Part shown: positions 14,076 to 27,661 of the stretch, in pieces
Layout of the letters: each line of letters begins with the position of its first letter
How positions within the stretch are numbered: position 1 is the first letter of the stretch
Source: Lota lota
Taxonomy: Eukaryota; Chordata; Actinopteri; Gadiformes; Lotidae
Reading direction: 5' to 3'
NCBI GenBank assembly: GCA_026745465.1
Contig: JACYXH010000826.1
Coordinates: 6,611,224-6,675,223, forward strand
Length of the DNA stretch: 64,000 nucleotides
Notes under the pieces: model-generated
The model's database searches: none
Told to the model about the DNA's origin: nothing
The model's input: the letters and a program-made list of their open reading frames with translations, nothing else
Program-made: the position numbers and the translations under genes

Positions 14076-14647
14076 CAGATAGTGGGCCAGTGCAACCAGA
14101 GCACACTTATTACTGTAAGAAGGCCATGGACAGTGGGAAACAGTCGGAATAAAATGCAGCAATGCTGTTGTCATCCTTGTGTGTTTATTCAGCAAACACA
14201 AATTAACCTAAAACATCACTGGAAAAAATCTCAACAGTCCCCCAACTCCTGAGAAACCCCCTCCAATGGTGTGTCCCCCACCCCCCCCCCCCCACCCCCA
14301 CCCACTCTTGAGATCACTTTATGCTTAGTAAACAACATTTACCCGCCATGATCCTTTTCACCTGCCAGACATGCAGATGTGGCACATTAGACGTTTCTTC
14401 CTCTCCTGTTCATTGGCAAAATCCAAGAAGACAAAGAGCATTTCATATTTTCCTCAGTGAGTGTAGCCAATGGACCCACCTCCATTGTAGCTCTGCAGGT
14501 GCAGAACTCCGTTGGGATTTAGCATTCCTGGGCGTCCGTCCGCTATAGTTGATCCATCACTTGATCAACAATGAGCATTACAGAAGGAATGAGACGACTA
14601 AGACAACGATGGAGTGCAGGGCAGGAACACAGGGGGCCTTGATTGAG

Positions 14648-14821
<174 letters not shown>

Positions 14822-17709
14822 AAGGGCTCATGTTGCATATTTTAAAATGCTCGATCACGATCATCCCTCATTGCAATTACAACACGCCTCTCAGAAAAGA
14901 AGGGCACCAAATTAGATAATAGATAGAATAGGCAATATGACAAATACACGGAAGGCACATAAGAGGATTATAATGAGGCAACCTAAAGATGACACGATGT
15001 AATAAACCGAGCAGGGGATGATATAATTACATGTCTCGTTTATGATTAAATATTAAATATTTACGGTCCCTCAAGGTGTACCTCAAGTTGAATACGGAGG
15101 GAGATTTTACAAGTGTCCACTCCCCTCACGGAAAATTATTTCCACGGCAAGTGTTGGGATTTATTGCTTTCCGATTCCCTCTTGTCTGCAGGCTCACATC
15201 CACAATAAATCCCTCACTGATAAATCTACCACCTAACTTTTATCTTAAACTGTTGGACTGCCCTCTGTTCACCTTTTGTATAATCAGCATTCAAGTCAGA
15301 ATCTCCCTGCATGCCGTGGAGCCGAATCAGGTCAGGCGACAAGATAATGAGTACCGTTCCCTGTGGGTTTAATTAAAACTCAGTGTCACAGTGGGAAGCA
15401 TTTGTGGCTATCTTGGGGAATTCAGTGAAACGGAATAGCGCAGGTTGGATTCAGTAAATGATGAGACTCTATGTAATTGCTCACTGTTGACTAACTGTAA
15501 ATAAAAAGGAGACATATAGTCAATATGATTTCCCATCACTGCATTGTTTAGTCTCAAGCGGGAGAAATCCTTCAGTTCTGCTCCATTATGACTTTCTCGC
15601 TGTGTAAAATACGCTGCGGGCGATATTACACACTTTTATTTTACCCTTGCCTAATCCCCGCTATGTTGACTTGTGCGTGTGAATCACACTGGGACGCCTA
15701 CTATCAGTCATCTGGGCCACCGAGGTGGGGATAACTTGTGTTTACGAGATAAGGCTATTTACATTGGGCCAGAATTAACTTTCTGCAGCGGAAAATTGGT
15801 ATCAGGGGAAGATTAGTAAACACAGCAGAGATAGCGGCAGCGCGGCGCTCCCAGGAGAAATTAGAGACGATGTTTCCAATGAAAAGGGAAATGTGGCTGC
15901 AGCAAGAAGACAAGAGGCATGGAACGCAGCGCTGTGCCCGCAGAACATTCTCACGCTTGACCACTTATTGTTTTCTTCAGAATTTGAATTACATATCACG
16001 AGACCCCTTTCTGTTCCTCGATGCCCCTTTTCTTCTTTAATTAGACAAGTGTTTCCCGGGATGCTGACCTTACGGAGGGAGACGTGTCTGTGTGTTGACT
16101 TCTGCCTCTCTTCATGAACGAGACGCCCGCGTATGTTTTTGTGGCGGTTTTCATAATCATCAGAGTCCATCCCCGACACACAGGCCCTTGGGAGAATAAC
16201 CCGCGAAGGCCCTTCAGACTTGCAGATCACTCAGATGAAAATGAAATTCAAAACCAATTAAAGGGAACATGTATTTATTCTCTTAATGCTAGACTGTACT
16301 GAGACCAATAATAATGATCAATATAACCTCAAACTCACCAAACTCCTACGAATAAATGAATAGTTAAGAAATACAAATACATATGTAAATAAATGAAACT
16401 GAGATCAAATGCATACACGTTCTGCCATGCGAGCAGTAAAAACATTGTATTGTTACACCAAGGTAACTTGGCTATATCTACACAAAGGGATACTGCCCTG
16501 ATACTGAGCAAAGAGCCCTTTGTTTTTTTAATTAGTGTCCTTAGTAGAAATGTCGTCGCTTCGTCTGAAGTGTCCTAGTGTCTGGAGTTTGTATAGCGTC
16601 TAAGGCCGGAAGGTGGGCATAAGATTAACCTAAAACTTAGTTTTTGACCTGTATTACCTTCCTCAAAGCCCGGAAACTAGATTAATCTGCAAGCTCATGT
16701 TTTATTTGTTCTGGCAGATGGTCTGACCCCCATCCCGTTCAGACAGATTTCCAGCCGACCTGGAACTGGTCGGGCCAATCAGAACCATTTATCTAATATG
16801 GGGTGGGTTTGATACGATGACTGAACAGAAGAGCGCCATTGAGGTATTTTGGTAACCAAGATGGCTGCCGTTGATGTGGAACGATTTGTTATATCTGCTA
16901 TTGCGACAGTATTAAATCAACTGGACCGTATATTTTCTCTAAAAGCAAACAACTACACTTAAGGGTTTTGTTGATAAGAAAGATGTGTTTACTGTTCTTC
17001 GTACAAGATTTGGTAAAAGTTAAATTTCAGCTCAGCGCTACGTCACACGTTTCGTTACTCTGATTGGTTGTAAGTCTAATCCATCAGGCATTTTGGTCTG
17101 CGCCTGTTGATAACATCCCTTGGAAATCGAAAATGAACTGAGAGGTTCCAGACTAATACGCATTAGTGAATCAGGTAGTAGAGACAAACTGCTAGAGACT
17201 AGATTGTAGGAATTTCTCTGCATCGGCTACATCAGCTGTATCCATAGAGCTGTGTTTGTAGATATTCTTCATAGTCACAACCACCCACCACTACATCTAC
17301 TTTAATTATTTATAATACAGAGCGAACAAATGACGTCAACAAGAACAGATTTCTAAAGAGGGACAATAATTACAAACAGTAGTGTCAGGTTTGATGATGT
17401 CTGGTGACAGAATCTCACCATTTACTGATCCTTGTAGTCTAGAGGCAGTAGACCGTGACTAATTCCGCTGCCTCATTTACACACGTACAGAAACATTGAT
17501 AAACTGGAAAAAGGCCAAAACTGCCACAACCCAAACACCCCGTTTGTCTGCTGTGGCTTCCTAATGTGTGTCAGTGTGAGGTCACACTTTGAGGACCTGT
17601 AAACCCACAAGGTTGTTGTTACTGATGAGGGCTGAAAACATAATTAAAGCCCAGACAGCACAAACTAAGCCCTGGTCAAGTAGACTTTCTATGAGAAGCA
17701 CACATGTGG

Positions 17710-17712
<3 letters not shown>

Positions 17713-17770
<58 letters not shown>
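17713..17770. repeat. (CA)n microsatellite
   Basis: Twenty-nine CA units just upstream of the LINE remnant. Confidence 0.99.
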
Positions 17771-17773
<3 letters not shown>

Positions 17774-17824
17774 GGGTATGCACGCAGAAACACACAAATA
17801 CTCAAACAAACTTTCTCCATTGTT

Positions 17825-18150
17825 GTAACTGCCCTCTGGAACAATCTGCCGGCTGATATCAAATCAGCTGAGTCAGTTTTTCTTTTTTTAAATAGACTAA
17901 AAACATATTTTTATTTACTTGCCTACAGCACTTGATACATTGTTTTAGTATTTGTGTATGGTCTTAATTTTCAGTTTTATTTTGTTAGCATTTTTTGTGT
18001 GTGCACTTTATTTCCTGTTTTTTCATGTCGCTAATTTTGACTGCATGTGTATTGTCTGTGTATGCACTTGCACTGCACAATATTCTGTTTCACATTTTGG
18101 TAAGAAAATAGTTGGCTTTTTATGCTTTATAAATAAACTTGAACTTGAAC
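17825..18150 (+). mobile_element. LINE 3'-terminal remnant
   Basis: The reading 17825-17935 gives VTALWNNLPADIKSAESV, then NRLKTYFYLLAYST and a stop. This matches the extreme C terminus of fish L2/Rex-type LINE reverse transcriptases (LWNxLPxDIxxAxSVxxFxxxLKTxLF). About 215 nt of 3' UTR-like sequence follows, ending in ctttataaataaacttgaacttgaac, a typical LINE tail with short terminal repeats. Everything upstream is missing, so the element is severely 5'-truncated. A (CA)n array lies just upstream. Confidence 0.82.
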
Positions 18151-18984
18151 AAACAGCCCTTCATTGGCTTGGCTGGTGAGCAGGGAGAACAGGAAAAACG
18201 TATATTATTCTCTTATGCAAGTGGATCATAAAATGGACTGTTTACTCATGAAGATGAGTATTTATATCTTCCTTCTAGTCCTAACGTTGCATCGGAAAAG
18301 TCAGATATGCGGAGAACGCTCCCACTTGCATGCTTGAGAGGACGAAGCCAACGTCATTTCTAATGCCCACATCCCAGTAAAATAACCAGAAGCTTTAACA
18401 TATAACAGTGAAGGAAGATTATGTGCATGTGGCGTTTTATGGGTTTTATTTGAATCCTCTATCTCACGGCCTCTTAACAGAGATGTCTGAGGAGGAGGAC
18501 GATGGTCGTATTAATCATGTGGACGCTGCTGCTAACCAAAGCAGCAGAATGGCTCTCGGACTGTTTTGAGATAACAATAGGCACTGTAGGCCCACAGCAT
18601 ACATAGTGGCACAGGGTCGCAGAATATAGAGACAAAATTAAACGTCTAGGGTTAAAGACGAATACAGATACACACATATGTCTCTATTCCTCCCTGTAGG
18701 ATTCTTTACCTTCGTATTTGCAGTGACGTGAACTTGAGGTTTGTCTAACTATATGTGTGGATGTAGTTACTAATCAAAAGGGGCGCACAATTACTTACCA
18801 GCAGTGGATGAGAGGATGGAATATGAAATGCTTATCGGACAAGCTCCGCGAATTGATACCATTTTCAAGTTAAGGTTTTTGGATGGTGGATACTCTTGAA
18901 ACAAGTAAATGTGTTGTCACAAACGCAGACTCTGATTGGTTGAACCTCCCGACGTGAATGAAGCCCTCAATGAATGGCTCCTCC

Positions 18985-19225
18985 TCCTCTATGATGTCAC
19001 TTCCTTAATCTCAATTAATCACTCCTCCCACTCCATGACGTCACTTCCTTAATCTCAATGAATCACTCCTCCCACTCAATGACATCACTTCCTTAATCTC
19101 AATGAATCACTCCTCCCACTCAATGACATCACTTCCTTAATCTTAATCAAAGGTTCCTCCTCCTCTAATGATGTCACTTCCTTAATCTCAGTCAATCGGT
19201 TCTCCTAGTCCATGACGTCATCCAA
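18985..19225. repeat. 44-bp minisatellite with CRE-like octamers
   Basis: Six CRE-like octamers lie in a tandem array whose units contain acttccttaatctcaatgaa and cactcctcccactc. They are TGATGTCA (18992), TGACGTCA (19036), TGACATCA (19080), TGACATCA (19124), TGATGTCA (19169) and TGACGTCA (19213), spaced 44, 44, 44, 45 and 44 nt. Two match the palindromic CRE exactly; the others differ by one base. Confidence 0.93.
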
Positions 19226-19728
19226 TTTCCGCTACTGGCCCTACCAACTGTGTACCCATGTAAGCATGTAATTTCCCTACAAAATTACAAAATCCTGAAA
19301 TTAGCTTGTTAATCAGGAACATATACAGCCATAGAGACCTGTTCATCAGGAACATACATTATTGCTTTTGGCCATGTCATTGCAACAAGAAAATCATTAC
19401 CAGTCTGAATGTCTTGAACAATAAACACATTTGATTTATTATCTACCAATATGTCAGTTCACCAAGTCCTTAAATAACTAATACGGTGTGCTCATAATGC
19501 GGTGGTATTTACAAATCTATATTGATCCCGCACATAGTCCATATTTAATCTCATGTATGCATCCAACCAAGTAGAGTTACTACAGACCATGAATCAGAAG
19601 AGTCACAGATCAAGCCAGCGTAGATCTGGTGAAGGCACAGCGGGCAGCCAGAGAAATAATCACTCCCAGGGATGGTTTTGCAATATGTGGCTACTCATAA
19701 GACCTTTTGAAGATGGATGATAATATAA

Positions 19729-19732
<4 letters not shown>

Positions 19733-19768
<36 letters not shown>
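19733..19768. repeat. (CA)n microsatellite
   Basis: Eighteen AC units. Confidence 0.98.
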
Positions 19769-19772
<4 letters not shown>

Positions 19773-21542
19773 ACAAGTCTGCTGGAGTTCGGTTTTGGTG
19801 GGAAAGATAATGAAGTAAGTTCACTGGTTCTGACCGGAGACCCAACATGAAAGGCTTGTTGGTCTGGCTTCCTGGTTCTCCTCCCTGGTAAACAAACACT
19901 TGTTATTTCCACCCAGATATGTTTGAAGATTTTACATACAGTGGAAAAGGGGCCGTGTTTGGAGGTGAGAGCACTGTGTGTTGGAGAGGAGACAGCAGGG
20001 GATAACTAGCATGCTGATATACCCCCTCTGCTTCCAGCTCAGGTCCTGTTCCCAATCCTGTCTGTTTGCTGAGTAAAAGGACTGAGTTTGTAATGAACTA
20101 CGACCAGATCTCAAACCCACACACTGCTTGGGAAGATGCCAGATAGACACTGTCCAATTATATTGGATTTTTCATGTGCTTCATTATGCAAAATCAATGC
20201 ACAATTTTGGGGTCATTTTATCAGCCGATGCAAAACACACGTCTTCTGAAGGTCGAACCTGAAAATGATTTTCAGTTTGTATATCATTGCCTTTTAAATA
20301 ACCCTGTCAACCTACATGATTGTTAATGTCAAACCAGCCTTGTATCTAAATTCATGTCTTCATTTAGTCATTCTCCAGGCCTTTTAGGTTGAACTAGATT
20401 TGTTTTGCTGCAGGGTCAAAATGGTGCATTCATTACGATCATGTTGCTGACTTGCTGTTTGAATGGCAGGACTCTCTGGTGAATACTTTAGTTTCATTGC
20501 AAGGTAGACGGTTTTGCTTGAGGGAAAGTAGAACATGGCTTCATTCTCTGCTGGGAGTTGGAGCCGTACCTCATATAAACGCACTTCAGCCCCTCTTAAG
20601 CCCTGGGCGCTCAGTCCCTCCGGAAGGAGCAGGAAACCCGAAGGTGTCCCCGGAACATGACGTTGCATAAAGAAAACAAACACTCATAAACCAGGAGATT
20701 ACCTCAAGGTAAACAATGGCGTTTACGGACTTGACTGAGGTTCAACTGGAAAGAATCGCTTTGGAATTTATTAGACAAATGTGGAAGGTTCCATGATGTC
20801 TAAATTATAGTAAATGTTGAATTGGGGATATAGAAAATACAAATTGTTAATTTTTAGTTTTTGTTTCTGGCTATGTTTTGAGTAATGTGAGGGCCTAAAA
20901 CCTCACTGACATCACGTGACAGCAGACATTTCACCCTCCCGCTGTTTCTTCTCTTTCTTTCTCTGTGTGCTCATTCACTTACCTGACTCCCAGATGTTAT
21001 CTAACTCAGGGTCATTAACATAATACCTCTCGTCGTGCACTACACATGGCCAGTAATTGATATGTAGGCCTGCTCCTGGGTGGGGCCATTTGCATTAAAT
21101 TGTGTTAACTGATATGATAATGAATGTGAAAGGCCTGATGCAAGCACAATGGCTGACTGGAGATGGATGGAGATTTGAATTATACACAATAAGTAATAAA
21201 TTATAGCAGGTCTCAACGGTCCACAACTCTCCCCCTATGGCTGCTTGTCCGTGCAGCATAGACGGCCAGATTGCCTGAATGTGGAATACTCTACATCACA
21301 TCTGGCATCTCTTTACCTTCCTGCAATAGCCTGGCTGTACTCCAGCAGAACCTTCTCCATCCATATGGCATTATCTTTCAGAAGCCGACAGAGAAGGAAA
21401 TGGGAATAGGTCGACATTTTATGAGCGATAATAAATTCTGCATAAAGGAGGGGTAAAAATGTTAGTAAGTTGATATTTAATTCATCTGATTTAAGTTGCA
21501 GTTACAAGAGGTACCATCTTCTCTGAATTCTGTTTAGTTTGC

Positions 21543-21621
21543 CCTCCTCCTCCTCCTCCTCCTCCTCCTCCTCTCCTCCTCCTCCTCCTCCTCCTCCTCC
21601 TCCTCCTCCTCCTCCTCCTCT
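21543..21621. repeat. (CCT)n microsatellite
   Basis: About 79 nt of CTC/CCT trinucleotides with one interruption; polypyrimidine on the + strand. Confidence 0.98.
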
Positions 21622-23501
21622 TAAATAGCTTCTTAAGCTCCACCAGACTGTGTTCTCTATTAGTGCATATGATAATCCTATTGATGGGGTTTCATGAAGC
21701 ACTTTGCTATAAAATGGACACTAAAGTAGTGTAAAACACAGCTAAAAGTGTGTGTAATTAGTGTTTGAGTTCATTAGGTTCCAACAGGCTCTTTTAGAGA
21801 GCAGAGCTCTGGTGTGGAAAAGGGTTTTAATGCAGATGTCACAGGCAATCTGAATAATTAGTATATGAACATTGCCTTTATAATACCAAATTCAAAGGCC
21901 AATAATTTAAGGACTTTTAGAACTAATATAATAGTTATAATACTAACATAGAAATATGTTGCAAACTTTAGATTTGGTGATAATGGATCATGCTGCTTCC
22001 CTAAATAAATGATAGATAGAGAAGTGATGATTTGAAAACAAAAAGAATAGTTTTCGCAAGGAACCATTTTCAAGGGTATTACATTACACGCTGGAGTGTA
22101 GCGTAATTTCAGCAACATCATACATTGTTTGTATTTATTGCTAATTATTTTCATACTTCAATACCATTTCTTCCACATGGCTTCAGCGCCATGTCTCAGT
22201 GCTGATCCGCGAGAGCGGAATGAAGAAGCCGTCTGCGAGTGGAGCGGTTGGAAGGAGCTTAAACAACGTCCCCACAAGTGTTGATTGCTAGGACTTTGAA
22301 TTTTTTTCCCGATAGCAATTTACCCTAATTTGATTTAATTGATGGCCATGCTCTCCGCTGATTGGCTAATGAATGTAATCCAGTGAAGCAGCCTCATTGC
22401 AGCTATGGATGTGGATCATAATATCTATCCTCAGTTATGAGTTGTGAGAAGAACCAATAAATAATACTGTTTATAAATAAACCTTTGTGGGCTCTAATGT
22501 CGACACTTTCCTTATCTCTGCTTTGTCACGGATCTTCCGATAACAGACTCTCTCTTTAATCTCCCCTCAAAAAGACAAAGAATGCGTGCCGTACGCAATG
22601 AAATACAATAAAATACAATGAATTAAAGGTGTTAAAAGCTGTTCCGAACAGACAAATTGTGCACACTCCGCATTTAACCTCCACCTCCAGAATCAACTGC
22701 GTTGCAAAACACGGACAAAAGACACATGGAGGACCGGAAAGACGCGTGTTGTGTAACCAGATCAAAGCGTGCCGGCCCCTCCCTCGCTGCTGCGCCCTAA
22801 CCGCAGTGAGGAAAGTCTCTCAGGAGCGTTCTTCGCTGTTACAACAAATGACTGCTGGGAACGCTCCTGCTTGGAGCTGTCTGCAGCCGTTTGCTCACGC
22901 ATTAATATGGGAAGGTGCGCATTAGCTCCTTCTGAAGAGCAGCGCGAGTGTGTGTGTGTTTGAATAATACCCCAATGCGCACCCGTGTCGTTGGGAATGC
23001 ATGCATGCATGGTCGCTGATGTCATTGGAAGAGTGGCGTTGCTTTTTTATAGAAGACGGGCAATAGCGCAGTGATTTTCTTTTGTTTACTTCTTGTTGGT
23101 TTATGGAGTTTGGAAGGCCTACGCCATCAAGAGTTTCCTGGAAGCCGTCCATCAGCTTTATGACGACAGTAGTGTTATGAAGTCTGCTCCCAGAGCTGCA
23201 CATCTCCTAGCTGAGGGCTAGGCGCACTACGGAGAGCAATAGAAGAAGCCATAATCGTAATTTCAACAAAACTCATATTCTTTCATAGCCCTTGCTCATA
23301 ATGTTGTTTTCTTTTCATGACAGGATGGTGTCTTTTAATCCAGCTTGAGGGTAAACATTCACGTGGATAGGATTCCTTCAGGGGGAGAAGTTGCTTTTCT
23401 CATTTGGTGATTTTGTTCTCTTTGAGGTGGCAGGGAGCAGACTTTCATTTTGCTGTTGCTACACCGCTTCAAAACCCCACCACACACACCACCTCAAAAC
23501 C

Positions 23502-23503
<2 letters not shown>

Positions 23504-23552
<49 letters not shown>
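23504..23552. repeat. (CA)n microsatellite
   Basis: About 24 CA units, preceded by CA-rich degenerate sequence. Confidence 0.98.
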
Positions 23553-23558
<6 letters not shown>

Positions 23559-24017
23559 AACGCCCCCTCTATTGCCTTGGCAACCCCCTGTGCGTAAGCG
23601 TTGTACTTTCAACTGTAAAGTGAAACTCTGATTTGACGTCCCCAGCGTATTTGTCCTCTCTTCGTGTCCTCTGTGTTTCTCTTCCTTTCTCTTCTTCTCT
23701 TCCCCCCTTTCTCCCCCGTTTTCCCCTTCCATCGCTCCCGTGTTCCCCACCTCACAGGGCTTTGGATCACCCTTTCATGGTGTGACATCCTGTTGGGACC
23801 TCCTGGTGTTTAGAATGAGTTGACATGGCACCTCTCTTCTGGCGGGGGGGTCGCTCCATAGTTAATGTGTGTACACAGACACACTCTGGGCGCTAACAGA
23901 CTATCCTGTCCAGTAGTCGTGAGACTGTGAATCCCGCTCCACCGTAAGCACAGCGGTGTGCTCCAGGGGGGCAGGCGGTTGGGTTTAGAGGCGCAGGTCT
24001 TCAGTGTGTCAACCGTG

Positions 24018-24369
24018 ACTCTCCTCATGGCTGTCCTCGTGGCTCTCCTCCATGGCTCTTCTCATGGCTCTCCTTGTGGCTCTCCTCATGGCTCTCCTCC
24101 ATGGTTCTCCTCCATGGTTCTCCTCATGGCTCTCCTCCATGGCTCTCCTCCATGGCTCTCCTTACGGCTCTCCTCCATGGCTCTTCTCATGGCTCTCCTT
24201 GTGGCTCTCCTCATGGCTCTCCTCCATGGCTCTCCTCATGGTTCTCCTCATGGCTCTCCTCCATGGCTCTCCTTATGGCTCTCCTCCATAGCTCTCCTCA
24301 TGGCTCTCCTCCATGGCTCTCCTTACGGCTCTCCTCCATGGCTCTCCTCCATGGCTCTCCTCCATGGCC
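24018..24369. repeat. 12/15-bp minisatellite
   Basis: Alternating units ctcctcatggct and ctcctccatggctct. Since both lengths are multiples of three, all + frames stay open for long stretches (Gly-Ser-Pro-His/Pro-Trp-Leu repeats). No start context, homology or splice structure supports a protein. Confidence 0.95.
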
Positions 24370-24424
24370 CTGCCCATGTGGTGGGGGTGTGGTCGCCAGC
24401 GGCTGTCATACTCTCAATCATTGT

Positions 24425-24463
24425 GAGAGTGTGTACCTACCTGGTGTGAGTGTGTACCTACCT

Positions 24464-24502
<39 letters not shown>

Positions 24503-25170
24503 CTACCTGGTGTGTGAGTGTATGTGTGTGTGTGTACCTACCTTGTGTGTGAGTTTGTACCTACCTTGTGTGTGAGTGTGTGTGTACCTACCTGGTGTGT
24601 GAGTTTGTACCTACCTGGTGTGTGATTGTGTAACGAACCGGTGTGTGAGTGTGTGTGTGTACCTACCTGGTGTGTGAATGTCTACCTAACCGATGTGTGA
24701 GTGTACCTACCTGGTGTTTGAGTGTGTACTTACCTGGTGTGTTTGAGTGTGTGTACCTATCTGGTGTGTGTGTGTGTGTGTGTACCTACTTGGTATGTGA
24801 GTGTGTGTGTGTGTGTGTGTGTGTACCTACCTGGTGTGGGAGTGTGTGTGTGTACCTACCTGGTGTGGGAGTTTGTAACTACCTGGTGTGTGTGTGTGTG
24901 TGTGTGTACCTACCTGGTGTGTGAGTGAGTGTGTACTTACCTGGTGTGTGAGTGAGTGTGTACCTACCTGGTGTGTGAGTTTGTACCTACCTGGTGTATG
25001 ATTGTGTACCTAGCCGAAGTGTGAGTGTGTGTGTACCTACCTGGTGTGTGAGTGTGTACCTAACCGGTCTGTGAGTGTGTGTGTTCACCTGGTGTGTGAG
25101 TGTACCTACCTGGTGTGTGATTGTGTACCTACCTGGTGTGTTTGAGTGTCTGTACCTACCTGGTGAGTTT
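24425..25170. repeat. GT-rich minisatellite with acctacctggt core
   Basis: About 25 to 30 copies of a variable unit of the form gtgtacctacctggtgtgtgag, with GT stretches of varied length. On the minus strand each core reads accaggtaggt, which is close to a 5' splice consensus. Confidence 0.95.
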
Positions 25171-25991
25171 GGGAGTGTCAATGTAAGATTCTTAGAAACA
25201 AAGAGAGAGGAACGGGCTGGCTTGCATTTGTTGTATTTTGAAATATCAGTTATAAGATGTGATTTTACATCACTATCGATCAGCAATGACTACAGATTAT
25301 TTTAAGGTTATGCAACGAGCTAGTTGAAATGTTACGCATTGCATCTAGAACTATAAGAGAAGCAGTCTTCTTCTTCTTATTTTTAATATAATGCGTTAAC
25401 TTACTGGCGAATACGCTTTAGGCTACTAGGCAGTAATCTAATGGCTCTGAACAATTTCCACGAATCAAACAGAACGTCCTATCTTTTTAATTGAGTTAGG
25501 ATGGAAGCAAAGTAAAGCAGATATTTGCGCGGCATTTCTCTAAACTTGATTACCGAAAGCACAGCCCGTTTAACATTCCCCAAGCTGTGTCTTGCTATCT
25601 CCTGCTTCGATGGGAGGGCCAGATAGCAGAGATGTATTAGTCAAACAGCCAGATAATTAATTAGGAAGCAGGACTAGATTAATCCTGTTTTCACTGCTAA
25701 GTGTCTCTCACCTTCGTAAAACACTGGGAGCAACAAAAGAAAAGCAATTAGACTAAGAAAGACTTAAATTAGTTCCCAACGTTTAAGTATGCATGTTGGT
25801 ATAGTGTAAGCTGTGGTTTGTTTGTGTCAATGTTATGGGTCTCTACACATGGCATGTGTGTGTGTGTGTGTGTTCTATGTTGTGGCGATAAGGCTGTTTA
25901 TAGTTGCTGGGTGATTCTTCTATACCTGACATCCTTGCAAATGCAATCCATTGCAATATTTAACTCGTTCTCTCTCACACACTCAATCACT

Positions 25992-26027
25992 CACACACAC
26001 ACAAGAACAGACACACAGACACACAGA

Positions 26028-26087
<60 letters not shown>

Positions 26088-26105
26088 CACAAACATGCAC
26101 GCACA
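25992..26105. repeat. CA-rich microsatellite
   Basis: Compound (CA)n with caga, cata and caaa interruptions. Confidence 0.97.
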
Positions 26106-26177
26106 CAGCTCCTCCTGGTGCTCTTGCTGCTGTTCCTCAGTGAGTGGAGACGGGTGGTCCGGGAGCAGACCCTGCCA

Positions 26178-26297
26178 TGGCTGCTTCTCACAGTGTCTCC
26201 CCAGACCTGCAGACCATCCAGCCTGCTCCTCACCTTGTCTCCCCAGACCTGCAGACCATCCTGGCTGCTCCTCACGGTGTCTCCCCAGACCTGAAGA
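26178..26297. repeat. 42-bp triplicated segment
   Basis: Three copies of a 42-bp unit start tgtctccccagacctgcaga at 26194, 26236 and 26278. The unit is a multiple of three, so one + frame is open as VSPDLQTIQPAPHL repeats. There is no family match, so I treat it as a minisatellite. Confidence 0.92.
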
Positions 26298-26932
26298 CTG
26301 CCAGCAGATGGTTGCTAAACTTTATTTTGGTTATTAGCAATGTGTCTATTTAAGGACTCGGGTTTATGATGAACATTCCCAAGCAGATGGGAAACGATCT
26401 GTAAGAGAAGGATAACAAGCATCAGATGAGGACAAAACATAACATATTCATTATGTTAATAGGGATCATATTTTAATAATCGAATATAGAATAATATCAT
26501 AGTGAGCAGGAGCTGTTAAATGTAAAATTAGAGATCTAGAGTCCAATACGAGTCCATAAAAACATTATTATTTGCAATGAGTTTGAAATAAATACTTTGT
26601 TTCCCCATGAGTTCTGTTAAACCTTTGATGAAAGCCCAACTCCATATTGCTTGAAAATATGAGTGGACCTACTTTGTATGAGCAGTGGTTCTGACGTCCT
26701 TGCAGACACAATGATTCAGAGTGAATGAGTTAGGTTCAGTAAATGAGACCGTCTATAGATAATGAACTCAATCTTTTTTATTACTGTTTTGTATTCAATG
26801 CAAATGATTTTTTTCCTTTACGAGCCTGTCTATAGCGCATTTAATGTTCAAAACTGCAATCTAGATCACATCTTTTGAAAAGAGAAGTGGGCCAGTGATA
26901 TATACTTTATGTGTAGCATAGTATATATATAT

Positions 26933-27653
26933 CAGTGTTTCCCCTACGTGCATCCAGCAGTGGCACAGCGCCGCCTCTGGATTAATAACGCCACTGCAAT
27001 CAACCGTGCAACCATTATTAATATTTTTTATCATAAATTATGTTTGGCACCCCAAATGCAATTGGTTTTATTTAAAAACAAATATATCATAGGTGTCCCC
27101 AATTGCACCCCCCTCAATTGTTACATTGTCATTGCTGTCATTGGATAAATATTGTGGAAATAATATTGACAGCAAAATAGTGTTCTGTTGTAGAAGAATA
27201 ATGATGATACTGTAGATGGCATTAGCTCATGATGGCTTTAGACTAAATGTAGGAAGCATAAAGAGATAAAGCAACACAGCAATTGACTAAATAAAAGAAA
27301 GTAGCCCACATATTTGAATTTGTATAACACAAGCAACAGTATTAGGAAACCCAGACGATGGGAAGGCTACAAATGGCGGACTGAAAACGGTATTTGAGCC
27401 AACACAAATGCCCAAAGATTTGGCTCACGCATTTAAACCGCACGCATGCTATTTCTTGTCATGTTCAATTCTAATACCATTGTATTAAACCATTTCGTTT
27501 TGAATGCATCCGACCCTACTGGAGTCAGTGATCATACTAAAACCTCTCTGCGCACACGCACATCAGCACCGTGCACACACACACACATGAACATAGTGCA
27601 CCTCACACACACTTCAGTACTACTGCTGGAAAAAAATCTTAGGGGAAACACTG
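26933..27653. mobile_element. non-autonomous hAT-like DNA transposon
   Basis: The left end starts cagtgtttcccct (26933-26945) and the right end is its exact reverse complement (27641-27653). Beyond the 13-bp match both ends also share ccagcagt at similar depth (about 25 nt in), so the inverted termini extend imperfectly to about 30 nt. CAGTGTTTCCC termini are typical of fish hAT-type MITEs. There is no transposase. No clean 8-bp target duplication is visible: the left flank is an AT dinucleotide run and the right flank is aatttttt. Confidence 0.78.
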
Positions 27654-27661
27654 AATTTTTT

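Noticed and set aside
23958-24449. 163-codon frame with Gly-Ser-Pro-His-Gly repeats
   Set aside because: Produced by 12- and 15-bp tandem units that are multiples of three; several overlapping frames are equally open.
26144-26353. 69-codon frame with three VSPDLQTI repeats
   Set aside because: A 42-bp tandem triplication without homology or splice signals supporting an exon.
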